Source: Megaustenia siamemsis
Taxonomy: Eukaryota; Mollusca; Gastropoda; Stylommatophora; Ariophantidae
Length of the DNA stretch: 64,000 nucleotides
Direction of reading: 5' to 3'
NCBI GenBank assembly: GCA_032433765.1
Contig: JAVIAB010000051.1
Coordinates: 50,136,030-50,200,029 of the forward strand
Shown here: positions 12,694 to 22,827 of the stretch, piece by piece
How positions within the stretch are numbered: position 1 is the stretch's first letter
Layout: each line of letters opens with the position of its first letter
Made by a program: the position numbers and the translations under genes
The notes under the pieces: model-generated
The model's input: the letters and a program-made list of their open reading frames with translations, nothing else
Database searches by the model: none
What the model was told of the DNA's origin: nothing

Positions 12694-13228
12694 AATTGAT
12701 TGAAATATCTGTGATATAACTTTGTTTTTCTATCTTACACTGTACGTTTATCAATTGTAATTAGTTAAATGAGGAATTTAAGTTGATAAGAAATGCTATC
12801 TTTTTAGCGTTCACTTACTATAGTGGTGTAAATGCTCGGCGTTGCTACTTTACGACAAAGATGCGATATATGCGCCTTCCGCTCCCACACAACCGTCTTC
12901 GGTATGGGTAAATTTGCTTAACAAACTTTGAAGCCAGTTCACTCTTTTCTACTTTAAACTGCCACAAGTTCTTTAACATGCGCGAATAAATACGAGACCT
13001 CTAGTTTGTCACCGTTTTCCGAGAGGACGAGACATTGGATCTCACACCCACTAACACGGAAACCACATGGAAACCATGGATTCTATTTTTGAAAAGTTCT
13101 CATGGCTTTGGTGGGAATAGAACATGGGACCTCTCTGCCCAGAGACCGACGACTTACCTCTGGACCACCCAGACCTGGTGATGGAAAATGTTGATATAGA
13201 CGACATAGCACTGTATTACAGGTAGCCT
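12694..13228. other. Mostly unrecognised, with a type C tRNA-like head
   Basis: The segment 13105-13180, read on the minus strand, resembles the tRNA-like head at 8958-9040. The rest has no ORF above 60 codons or repeat. Confidence 0.4.
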
Positions 13229-13453
13229 AGTTGGCCGTGTGCTCTAGCATTTGGTTCCCGTGGCAAGGCACTGTGCCGAGAAGTACGGTTCGAATATTTT
13301 TTGGGCCATTTATTTATTTTTTGTTTCTGTTGATGATTATTTGAAATTGTTTCTGACTGTTGTAAACATACCACTTCCCCTGAAATGATTCACTGATCTA
13401 TCGCCTCGGATGTGTTCCTCCATAATTATATGCATCTATTATTATTTATTTTT
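13229..13453 (+). mobile_element. SINE B
   Basis: The head contains gtggcaaggcactgtgccg and a box B-like ggttcgaat. The body has tctgttgatgattatttg, a CT-rich segment (ccacttcccctg), tatcgcctcgga and a final attattatt-rich tail. The same order recurs at 14597-14885, 38320-38545 and in the tandem array at 61383-63239. No target duplication was identified. Confidence 0.8.
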
Positions 13454-13489
13454 AAACAAAGATACTGCGCAAAATCCACAAGTGGATAT

Positions 13490-14036
13490 CAAAGTTGAAG
13501 GAATAGACCCGGAGGCAGTTTAGAGCTACAACTACCGTGGACATACTATAGCCAGTGATAGAAAATGTACAATCAAAATAAACAAAAGAATAGGAATGGC
13601 AAAATCAAAACAAATAACACCAAGGCTAAAACTAAGAATATCAAAATGTTATATCTTCTCAACATTCCTGTATGGTGCAGAGACATTGACATTAGACAAG
13701 AAAACAGAACAAAAAATTGATGGAAAGAAGAGACATCAAACAATGAAGCCTTAAAACAATTAAAATAAAAAAAAAACTACTAAACACAATTCAAGCAAGA
13801 CAAATGAGATTTTTGTGGCATGTTAAAAGACACAGCAGTCTTCTGAAAGTAATCTTGGAAGGAAAAATACAAGGTAAAAGAGGCAGAGGCAGACCAAGGC
13901 TAATATGGACGAGTACGATCAAAGATGGACAAGTCAGCCTACGACAAACTGCACCATCAAATCAAGGGACAGAGCAGAATGGCGCTCCATGGTAGCCAAC
14001 CTTCGATGCGGATGCGGCACTCAATGATGATGATTA
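13490..14036 (+). mobile_element. LINE 3' end, RTE-like
   Basis: Translation shows the post-RT region of ORF2 with stops, then an open 63-codon tail beginning MRFLWHVKRHSSLLKVIL and containing GKRGRGRPRLIW. The 3' UTR has tagccaaccttcgatgcgga and ends in ATG/GAT triplets near 14018-14036. The same 3' end occurs at 6494-6935 (minus) and 34310-34640 (plus). It is 5'-truncated. Confidence 0.75.
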
Positions 14037-14187
14037 TTATTTTTCTCTTATTGTATTACCGGAATGGTAGCCCTCAAATTTCTCCAGCATAATTTGGGGA
14101 AATAAGAGAAAACTTAGCACACATCCATGTTAAGTAGGTCTAAGAGAGTAAACCCAGTGACATTTAACTCACACTCCTTTAAATGAC

Positions 14188-14338
14188 CATTGTCGTATAA
14201 TCTGAGCATGTCTCATCGATCCATGATGAGACAGTGGCCATCGTATAATCTGAGCATGTCTCATCGATCCATGATGAGACAGTGGCCATCGTATAATCTG
14301 AGCATGTCTCATCGATCCATGATGAGACAGTGGCCATG
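14188..14338. repeat. 48-bp palindromic tandem repeat, 3 copies
   Basis: Three essentially identical 48-bp units. Each contains an imperfect palindrome in which tgtctcatc is answered by gatgagaca across a short centre, so each unit can fold into a hairpin. No neighbouring gene. Confidence 0.9.
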
Positions 14339-14596
14339 AAGCTTAAACCTGCTACTTTTCAGACAAGTGGACAACAGTTTGATACTTGATGTGGGACGAT
14401 TTTTTTCTATTTTTAGCTTTGAATGAAAATAACAACTAAAAGGTAAACTACGGGGTGACAGCAACTAGATATATCGCTTATTTGCCAGCAATAGCCATCT
14501 CCCCTTCCTTAGATAGATATCCAAATAAATTGAAGAAATGTTTAAATAGAAAGTTCCTGTGTATCATTAATTACAATTAATGTCATGGCTACCGAC

Positions 14597-14885
14597 GCCC
14601 TGCGAATCAATTCAGAGGAAGAGGTATGTTTACAGCACTCGGAAAATTGACAAATAATCAACAACAGAAAAAAATATGGACCAAAGCAGGATCAAACACG
14701 TACTCAGTGGCACAGAACGGTTCGAGTACGGGTCCGATCCTGCTTTGGTCCATATTTTTTTCTGTTGTTGATTATTTGTCATTTTTACGAGTGCTGTAAA
14801 CATACCTCTTCCTCTGAATTGATTCGCTGATTATCGCCTCGGAAGTTTCCCTCTATAATAATATTCATTTATTATTATTTGTCTC
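14597..14885. mobile_element. Head-to-head palindromic SINE B
   Basis: The right half (about 14715-14885, plus) is a SINE B body: box B-like gggtccgatcc, then the conserved ctgttgttgattatttg and tatcgcctcgga segments. The left half (about 14597-14705) is the reverse complement of the same body, including gaagaggtatgtttacag. The arms, each over 100 bp, are nearly perfect inverses around a centre near 14710. Confidence 0.88.
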
Positions 14886-14989
14886 CAACCGATATCCTCG
14901 AAGCTGTCATGGAGCAATAACATACTAAAAGACAATAGTGTGTATCATATGTAGATGCTGAATGACATCTACAACCGCGGAAATATATC

Positions 14990-15547
14990 GATCATCATCA
15001 TCATCATGTGCCATACCGGTTGGCGTAGGCGATCATGTCCTTCCATAATCTTCTACCCACAGTACATCGTATCAGTTCTGTCGTTGACTATTTTACATGC
15101 CATGACACCAAGCTATCCAGTATTTTCTCTCTTTGTCGTCCGCGATATCTCTTTTTTGTATTTTACCAGTTGTAACCAAGTACTCCAAATTTCCTCTTCT
15201 CATGATGTGCCTGAAAAATGTTGAGTGTTTCTTTGTGATGTTTTTAAGGAGTTCCCTTTTTGTGTTGGCCTCTGTGAGAATTTCCTCATTGGTCTCTTTA
15301 GCTCTCCAGAGAACTTTCAACATTCTTCTGAGAAATCTCATCTTTGTGGCTTCAAAACAAACGTCATTTCATGTGTTTGTCATATAGCACCGATGAATTG
15401 TCTTTCTTATTTCTATTGACATAGATTTGTTGCATTAGATACTTTTCATTATCTGAAATGCTATATTGACATGAGCTATTCTGCTTTTTATTTATGTGGT
15501 GCATCTTCCATCTGATGTTATTATTGTGCCAAAGTATTTGGCGCGTT
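14990..15547 (-). mobile_element. RTE-like LINE, C-terminal end (family 1)
   Basis: The minus strand begins at ATG/CAT triplets (14994-15007, the 3' tail) and codes a post-RT region. Visible residues include MRFLRRMLKVLWRAKETNEE, an FRHIMRRGNLEYLVTTGKI segment and a KYWIAW-like end. It is broken by stops and 5'-truncated at a TA/GA microsatellite. It closely resembles the copies at 33344-33941 and 35612-36362. Confidence 0.85.
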
Positions 15548-15550
15548 GCA

Positions 15551-15551
<1 letters not shown>

Positions 15552-15628
<77 letters not shown>
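15552..15628. repeat. (TA)n(GA)n compound microsatellite
   Basis: About 22 TA dinucleotides followed by about 16 GA dinucleotides, abutting the 5' truncation point of the LINE on the left. Confidence 0.97.
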
Positions 15629-15629
<1 letters not shown>

Positions 15630-15689
15630 CCTACTAAAATCTATATTTAATTTATACCAAAAAAACCTGGTGTAAAGAGATGTCAGGAT

Positions 15690-15990
15690 CAAGGTTCGTA
15701 AGTCTGATGAGTCACATAACTAGGATATTACTAAGAATCATGTGAAGAGCGAGAGACAAGATATCATCATGTGCAGAGCGAGAAACAAGATCAAACCATA
15801 AATTAATTAGGCACCTTGTGGATTCATTGGAGGTAATGCACCAACAAATAAATGCATTATGCATAAAAATATCATTAATAGAAAGAGCTATATAAGTGAA
15901 AGCAAATCTCTACTAATGTTTTATAAGGTACACCAAAGCATTTGACAAAGTAAAGCATCAGGAAATAATAACCATTTTAGAAAGCATAAG
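15690..15990 (+). mobile_element. LINE reverse transcriptase fragment
   Basis: Frame-shifted translation shows LMSHITRILLRI, then YTKAFDKVKHQEIITILESI. The latter is RT motif A with its catalytic Asp (KAFD) and matches the family-2 LINEs at 26913 and 36539. It is internally deleted and has stops. Confidence 0.75.
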
Positions 15991-16858
15991 TGTTGACATA
16001 ACCTCTCTTTACAGTAACATTGCCCGAAATTGTATCCACGTTGCGCAATTGGCTATCACCGGAGTACGACCTTGCTAACGTCGTACACCACAATGCAAAT
16101 TGACTGCAGGTCGCCATGTTTTTGCAGGGACTAGCGTAGTCGCTTTTTAGCCAACATTCGTTGCGGAGACGGCACTCGATGATGACGTTGAGCGTAGTCG
16201 CTTAAACGTTTCGACCGCTGTGTTTATTTTGTGTGTTTTCAAGGCAACTGGAGTGAGATAGTGCACTTTCTATTTGATAGAAATTGTTTGGAATACCGCT
16301 AATACTGCCTAATAGGGTCGTACAGATGTAGAATTTGTCAACAAAATTTGACAACACATTTCGACGGGATGTTGTGACATGAGTGTAGCGGATCGGGATT
16401 TCCCGACTGCGTTGAAACTGATTTAATGATAGCAAAGATATCATAATAATAAGGAATACGACACTGAAAAGAGAATGTAAGAGAATGGGTGCTTTACTTT
16501 TTTTTTTTTATAACATGTGCAAAAGGCCAAACTACCAAAATACAGAGGAACAGCGCAAATTAAGAAACGTGAAAGCATTAACCAATGAAAACAGACATAA
16601 CCTGCAAGAACGCTCGAACGGACTTAATTATGCGAGCAAACGATCCATCATGAAAATTAGCATCGATTATACGAAATAAAGGCTACTGCCAGTAAAGAGA
16701 AACGTGAACGTATCCATCTACTAATACTACCATAATAATAGGACCAAGCAAGTTATTCACTCTTAGGCACAAACATAACGATAAGGGAGATGCAACTAAA
16801 GCAAGCAGAATAATTCACATATCTAGGTAATTTAGTGACATATATGATAGCAACCATA
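15991..16858. other. No gene; small LINE 3' remnant
   Basis: A short segment at about 16150-16190 (tagccaacattcgttgcgga then gatgatga) matches the 3' terminus of the 13490-14036 LINE. The remaining sequence has only short ORFs with no recognised motif. Confidence 0.45.
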
Positions 16859-18190
16859 GGGAGGTCAAAAAGTAATGCACACCAATTTTTTTCTCGGAAA
16901 CTATTCGGGCAAAATGTGTGAAATTTTCACAGATTGTAGCTGAACATCCCCTTGACACTACCTATTTGTCAACATAATCTCCGTCCAAGCGTATTGCCTT
17001 ACGCCAACGCGAAACTAGGTCATGAATGCCTCGTTTGTACCAAGTTTTGTCCTGCTCGCGTAGCCATTTTTTAACTGCAAGGATCACACCCTCATTATTG
17101 TCAAAGTGTGTCCCACGCAGGAATTTTTTGAGTGGTCCAAACAGATGGAAATCTGAGGGAGCCAGATCAGGGCTGTAAGGAGGATGGGGCAGTACAGTCC
17201 AACCAAATTTGTTGATTGCTTCCCGTGTTACCAGACTTGTGTGAGGGCGTGCATTGTCATGTTGAAGCAACAAATCTGCAGATGGCTTATTAGGCCGAAC
17301 TCTGTGGAACCGATTTTTGACTTTTGTCAGTGTATTGATGTAAGCTGTCGAGTTGATTGTCTCACCTCTTGTCATTACATCAACAAGAATCACACCATCA
17401 ATGTCCCAGAAGACAGTGATCATCACCTTTCCGGCTGATGGAGATGTTTTGAATTTTTTTCTTTTTGGTGACTGCGGATGATGCCATTCCATTGACTGCA
17501 TTTTTGTTTCAGGCTCATAATAATGTGCCCACGTTTCGTCACCGGTAACAATTTTTGACAAAAACATTTCTCCTTCAACACCGAAACGCTCCAACAATTC
17601 AGAACAGAATGTTTTCCTTTGAACTCTGTGATCATTTGTTAGGCACCGAGGAACCCATCGAGCGCAAATCTTTGAATATCCGAGAGTTTTAAAAATTGCG
17701 ATTGCACTTCCCTTGCTGACTGTAAGCTGCAATGCCAATTGCTTACTAGTGATACGCCTATCCTTACGAATAATGGCATCAGCCCGGTTTAACATGTCTG
17801 TGCTGGTAGCCGAGGCAACACGTCCAGAACGCGGTAAATCATGCAGCTCCACTTGTACACTTTCTGCAGCTTTAATTCTCTGAACCCAGCGACTAACTGT
17901 GCTCCTATCGACTGCAGAACATTTGTACACTGCACACAGTCGTTTATGAATGTTTGCCACAGTTTCTTTTTCCGCAACCAGAAATTCTATGACAATTCGC
18001 TGTTTGTAACGGACATTGTTGACAAGCTCCATTTTAACGGTTCATAGATTGCGTAATATTTATTAGAATGCTGTGCAATTTGGTGCACATAATTGGAACA
18101 TGTCATATTTCAAGCGTGCAAAATTTCATATTCCTATCTTTATTATTAGCCGAGAAAAAAATTGGTGTGCATTACTTTTTGACCTCCCTT
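16859..18190 (-). mobile_element. mariner-type DNA transposon, copy 1, intact
   Basis: Terminal inverted repeats of about 39 bp, perfect in this copy, begin gggaggtcaaaaagtaatgc and flank one complete transposase ORF. TA dinucleotides at 16857-16858 and 18191-18192 are the expected target duplication; the right terminus has two extra T's before TA. Length is 1,332 bp, normal for mariner. It differs from the copy at 22828-24159 at only about seven positions by eye. Confidence 0.96.
16962..18032 (-). CDS. mariner transposase, D,D34D, copy 1
   Basis: A complete 356-residue transposase that cuts and pastes its element in the nucleus by recognising the 39-bp terminal repeats. The N-terminal third (about residues 1-110) is a paired helix-turn-helix DNA-binding region with a basic DLPRSGR linker. 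The WVPRCLT linker motif is at 126-132. The catalytic triad is Asp165 (VTGDETWAH), Asp259 (LQHDNARPH) and Asp294 (SPDLAPSDFHLF), with 34 residues between the last two, hence D,D34D. YSPDLAP is canonical. Start and stop sit just inside the terminal repeats and no frameshift is present, so it may be active. It differs from copy 2 in protein only at residue 60 (Gln here, Arg there). Host SETMAR-like genes share this domain but have a SET domain, absent here. Confidence 0.97.
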   Translation of the reverse strand: MELVNNVRYKQRIVIEFLVAEKETVANIHKRLCAVYKCSAVDRSTVSRWVQRIKAAESVQVELHDLPRSGRVASATSTDMLNRADAIIRKDRRITSKQLALQLTVSKGSAIAIFKTLGYSKICARWVPRCLTNDHRVQRKTFCSELLERFGVEGEMFLSKIVTGDETWAHYYEPETKMQSMEWHHPQSPKRKKFKTSPSAGKVMITVFWDIDGVILVDVMTRGETINSTAYINTLTKVKNRFHRVRPNKPSADLLLQHDNARPHTSLVTREAINKFGWTVLPHPPYSPDLAPSDFHLFGPLKKFLRGTHFDNNEGVILAVKKWLREQDKTWYKRGIHDLVSRWRKAIRLDGDYVDK

Positions 18191-18192
18191 TA

Positions 18193-18600
18193 GTAAGAGA
18201 AAATAGAGATAAATATGTCAGTGCTTTGGACAGATTGCATCATTTGTATATAATAAAGTAATTTTCAAAAACCAGTAAAAAGAGTCCTTCTTAACACATA
18301 GTTCACTCCAATGCTGTGCTATCAATTTTATACTTGGACATTTAATTTCTGAACAATCAATAAGATACACCCATCGAAATGAAATGTGTCAGGAACTTTC
18401 TGGATATCTGAATTAGATATAAATTTAAAGGTGAGGAATGTATAAGAATGTTTGAATTTTTTCGACTGTAGAATTTCGTGTAAAGAAATAGTATATTATA
18501 TATGGCTTGGGCACGAGTCAAAACAGAAATAAATAACCGCGATAAATTACGAAAACAAAGAGCGGAGAATGTGTTCTCGAAAAGAATAGAAACACTTGGA
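18193..18600. other. No recognised feature
   Basis: AT-rich spacer between the mariner and the 21-bp minisatellite. The only long ORFs are translations of the neighbouring tandem repeat. Confidence 0.5.
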
Positions 18601-18606
18601 ATGTAC

Positions 18607-19025
18607 AGTAGATGTGGATTATCACATAACAAAGGTGGTTTATCAGACAGCAGAGGTGGTTTATCACATAGCAGAGGTGGTTTATAACATAGCAGAGATG
18701 GTTTATCACATAGCAGAAGTTGATTATCACATAACAGAGGTTGTTTATCACATAGCAGTGGTGGTTTTATCACATAGCAGAGGTGGTTTATCACATAGTA
18801 GAGGTGGTTTATCACATAGCAGAGGTGGTTTATCACATAGCAGAGGTGGTTTATCACATAGCAGAGGTGGTTTATCACATAGCAGAGGTTGCTTATCACA
18901 TAGCATAGGTGGTTTATCACATACTAGAGGTGGTTTATCACATGACAGAGGTTGCTTATCACATGAAAGATGTGACTAATTACATGACAGAGGTTGCTTG
19001 TCACATAGTTGAAGTAGCTTATCAT
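18607..19025. repeat. 21-bp minisatellite
   Basis: About 19-20 units of 21 bp (core aggtggtttatcacatagc), with substitutions more frequent at both ends. Its 21-bp period keeps all frames open, so long ORFs on both strands (for example LSHSRGG or CYVINHL repeats) are by-products, not genes. Confidence 0.95.
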
Positions 19026-19796
19026 ACAGGAAGATAATACAAACAAACAACAAAACATGTTCTACAGGATTGCCCCCAGTAGGCAGACCTGAGAAGGACA
19101 ATGTGGTCCATACCCACCTCCCTGGAACAGAAACTATACAGGGCTACCAAATCATTTCAACAGACAGCTGCCTTCATAAGAAAGTCCGGAATCCTACTCT
19201 GAATGAGCCATGATCGAAAACAGAAAAGGAAAGAAGAAAGTCACGAATAAAAGAACATTTTCAAATTCTTAGTAGAAATAAGTAATTTCACTGGAATTAG
19301 TTACACATTACAGCACTATTACTAGATAGAACTAATAACAATTTATAGATTGAAAAAAATTAACAACAGACACGGAATTGAAGAAATAACTTGCAGAAAC
19401 ACTGTTGTAATTTCTGAGAACGCTTCCAATACAACCGACAACTAATAAATCACATTCTCGTTTTAACACTTCCCTAGACAGGAGAGAATTAAACAGTTTG
19501 TGTATAACAGAAAATATGTGGCTCTCCTCCCACACATTGAGTGGGAGTCAGCTGGAATTGGAAACATTTCTGGTCGGAATTGAAGACTGACATTAAAAAT
19601 GTAGGAATCGAATTTGTGGTGTCAAACATGTGAAAGATAGTGTACTTGGAAATGACACGATTTCAGAAGTAGTTTTTTTTTTCGTTGAGTCTACAGAAGA
19701 AAGAAACGGATGTCGGGTTAGGGCATTTGAAAAATAGCGAAGCCAAAGTTTAGTAACATAAAAGGAGAAATAATTGTTGAACAGTTTTAAAATAGC
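19026..19796. other. No recognised feature
   Basis: Short ORFs only; no repeat, tRNA-like box or LINE motif seen before the LINE target duplication at 19797. Confidence 0.5.
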
Positions 19797-19805
19797 GGAA
19801 TTTGA

Positions 19806-20270
19806 AAGTCATCATCATCATTAAGTACCGGGCCTGCTGGCGTAGGTGATCATGTCTCTCCACAACTTTCGATCTCGACAGTTATTTATCATTTCTGCTG
19901 TTGACCTTCTGCCAAACCATTCTCTTAAGCTGTCTGGTATTTTTTCTCTTTGCTTCCATCTATCTCTTAGTCCCTCAATTTTTCCAGTTGTTACAATATA
20001 TTCCAGTTGTTCTCTTCTCATTACATGGCCAAAAACTGATGATTGTTTCTTCTTAATATTGGAAATTAGTTCACTTCTTGATTTGACCTCTATCAGAACA
20101 TTTTCATTACTCTTCTTAGCTGTCCAACTCTTCTCAATATTCTTCTTTAAAACCACATTTCTATAGTCTACAGTGATTTTTTTGTCTGCTGTCCTATTGT
20201 CCATGATTCACATCCATATGTTAAAACTGACTCTACATAACATTTAAGAACTCTTTTTCTTGTTTCTATT
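19806..20270 (-). mobile_element. RTE-like LINE, C-terminal end (family 2)
   Basis: After a CAT/ATG triplet tail at 19812, the minus strand has a largely open 127-codon frame. It contains FGHVMRREQLEYIVTTGKIE, a LREWFGRRSTAEMI segment and RKLWRDMITYASRPGT at the C terminus. The sequence ggaatttga occurs at 19797-19805 and 20271-20279, a plausible 9-bp target duplication. It is 5'-truncated; only the region downstream of the RT domain remains. Downstream, 20340-20620 may hold another weak LINE tail. Confidence 0.85.
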
Positions 20271-20639
20271 GGAATTTGATAGTAGCTAAATTACAAGACA
20301 AGGTCGAGCAGAAACGTAAGACAGTCGAGTTGGAGGTAGAAGAATAGGGAAATGACGAGTAGTATATACAAACAAAAGGAAGCGAAACCTAGAAGATGAC
20401 TAAATAAGAATCAACATAGATTACCAATGACAGCATCCCCCATGAACATTAATACTAAAAGCAACGGGAAAAGGTAGACACAGAAGACGATGCATCAATG
20501 AAATAGATACCAAAATGGTACCACTACAGACCATTTAGCCAAAACTCAGTTCACTGTCGACGCTGAAGAGAAGGAAAGCAAAGTAAGCTTGGGTCACTAG
20601 AAAATACAAGTCAGAGTGTCAGATGGTAGTAAAAGGATA

Positions 20640-22066
20640 TACTAGTCGTGCGATAGAAGTCAAAAAAAAAAGGAAACAATAATCGTGTAGTAGAAGTCAA
20701 AAACTTAAAGAAGAAAAAAAAAACTTAAAGAAGACAATAGGTTTTTCGTAAATGTCAAAAACAGGAAAGAGACAATAGCCGTGTAGTAGAAATAAAAAAT
20801 AGAAAGCATACAAGAGTCGTGAAGTAGAAGTCAAAAATATAAAGCATACAAGAGTCGTGAAGTAGAAGTCAAAAATATAAAGCATACAATAGTCGTGAAG
20901 TAGAAGTCAAAATATAAAGCAAACAAGAGTCGTGTAGCAGAAGTCAAAAATATAAAGCAAACAAGAGTCGTGTAGTAGAAGTCAAAAACTTAAAGAAGAA
21001 AAAAAAAACTTAAAGAAGACAATAGGTTTTTCGTAAATGTCAAAAACAGGAAAGAGACAATAGCCGTGTAGTAGAAATAAAAAATAGAAAGCATACAAGA
21101 GTCGTGAAGTAGAAGTCAAAAATATAAAGCATACAAGAGTCGTGAAGTAGAAGTCAAAAATATAAAGCATACAATAGTCGTGAAGTAGAAGTCAAAAATA
21201 TAAAGCATACAATAGTCGTGAAGTAGAAGTCAAAAATATAAAGCATACAATAGTCGTGAAGTAGAAGTCAAAATATAAAGCATACAATAGTCGTGAAGTA
21301 GAAGTCAAAAATATAAAGCATACAATAGTCGTGAAGTAGAAGTCAAAAATATAAAGCATACAATAGTCGTGTAGTAGAAGTCAAAAATATAAAGCATACA
21401 AGAGTCGTGAAGTAGAAGTCAAAAATATAAAGCATACAAGAGTCGTGCAGTAGAAGTCAAAAATATAAAGCATACAAGAGTCGTGAAGTAGAAGTCAAAA
21501 TATAAAGCATACAAGAGTCGTGAAGTAGAAGTCAAAAATATAAAGCATACAAGAGTCGTGAAGTAGAAGTCAAAAATATAAAGCATACAATAGTCGTGAA
21601 GTAGAAGTCAAAAATATAAAGCATACAAGAGTCGTGAAGTAGAAGTCAAAAATATAAAGCATACAAGAGTCGTGAAGTAGAAGTCAAAAATATAAAGCAT
21701 ACAAGAGTCGTGAAGTAGAAGTCAAAAATATAAAGCATACAAGAGTCGTGCAGTAGAAGTCAAAAATATAAAGCATACAAGAGTCGTGAAGTAGAAGTCA
21801 AAAATATAAAGCATACAAGAGTCGTGAAGTAGAAGTCAAAATATAAAGCATACAAGAGTCGTGTAGTAGAAGTCAAAAATATAAAGCATACAAGAGTCGT
21901 GCAGTAGAAGTCAAAAATATAAAGCATACAAGAGTCGTGAAGTAGAAGTCAAAAATATAAAGCATACAATAGTCGTGAAGTAGAAGTCAAAAATATAAAG
22001 CATACAAGAGTCGTGCAGTAGAAGTCAAAAATATAAAGCATACAAGAGTCGTGCAGTGGACGCAAA
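20640..22066. repeat. 38-bp minisatellite with higher-order duplication
   Basis: About 35 units of 38 bp (core tcgtgaagtagaagtcaaaa, then atataaagcatacaaga). Variants include gaa/gca/gta at one position and aga/ata at another. Near the left end a block of about 285 bp, containing an unusual aacttaaagaag element, is duplicated with no visible change (20697-20885 versus 20982-21170). Confidence 0.96.
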
Positions 22067-22827
22067 AAGCAGAAAGGCAATTCGAATCATTTGGTGAGAG
22101 TGGTTGCCCTCACCGTGCTATTTCTTCTAGGAGATAACTCCATACTATTACAAGGGCTGTGAGATGTTTTTATGATTCAGGGAACGTAACATAACATCCG
22201 GGGCTTTGCATTGTTAAATATTAATGGTTTTTCGAGTTAGACAAAATAATAAAAACGAGGAAGTGTAATAACTGCAAAAATCACAAAATGTTTTCGTTAT
22301 CAGATTAAACTTTTCTCAACCTGTTTTTTCCACCAACGTCGAATGAAAGCGGATAGTCCCGGGTAAAACTTCTTTAGACAATGAAGCAAGTATGTGTCAT
22401 GCATGGTGTTCATTATGATGTCTGAATTTCGCTGTGGCTTTCAAACTATCACAGAGAGGTGTTTTAATAAATCAAGCTGATGGACCGACCAACAACAATC
22501 TGCCTCATCCTCAGCTTTTCTTACAGGCCCCAAAAGCAGATCTAGTCGTATTTTATTAATATTTGTTGTTGCTAAAATGTAAGTTAAATAAAATATAAAT
22601 GAATGAAAACTGTGCAGAAGTAGAAAATGTTTTGCTTAAGTAAACATTTAAAGAGATATTTCTCACGTCTGACTGACTACAGTTTTGTATGTTTGAAATA
22701 GAATTAGTTATTTCAATATATTATCAAAACGTGATCACCATTGTGAGCAAACGTTACTGGTATGCAGGGATCTTGATGTCTATAAGTAGAAAGCTAAGAA
22801 TCACTGCTCCAAAATTTGACGTACGTA
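22067..22827. other. No recognised feature
   Basis: Only short ORFs, no repeats. It ends at the TA (22826-22827) used by mariner copy 2. Confidence 0.5.

Noticed and set aside
15690..15760. Hammerhead ribozyme candidate (ctgatgag near 15697)
   Set aside because: No matching gaaac strand or flanking stems; the segment is part of an RT coding relic.
17184..17438. Plus-strand 84-codon ORF in each mariner
   Set aside because: Antisense shadow of the transposase, without motif.
18357..18979. Long repeated-peptide ORFs on both strands
   Set aside because: The 21-bp minisatellite period is a multiple of three, so frames stay open by chance.
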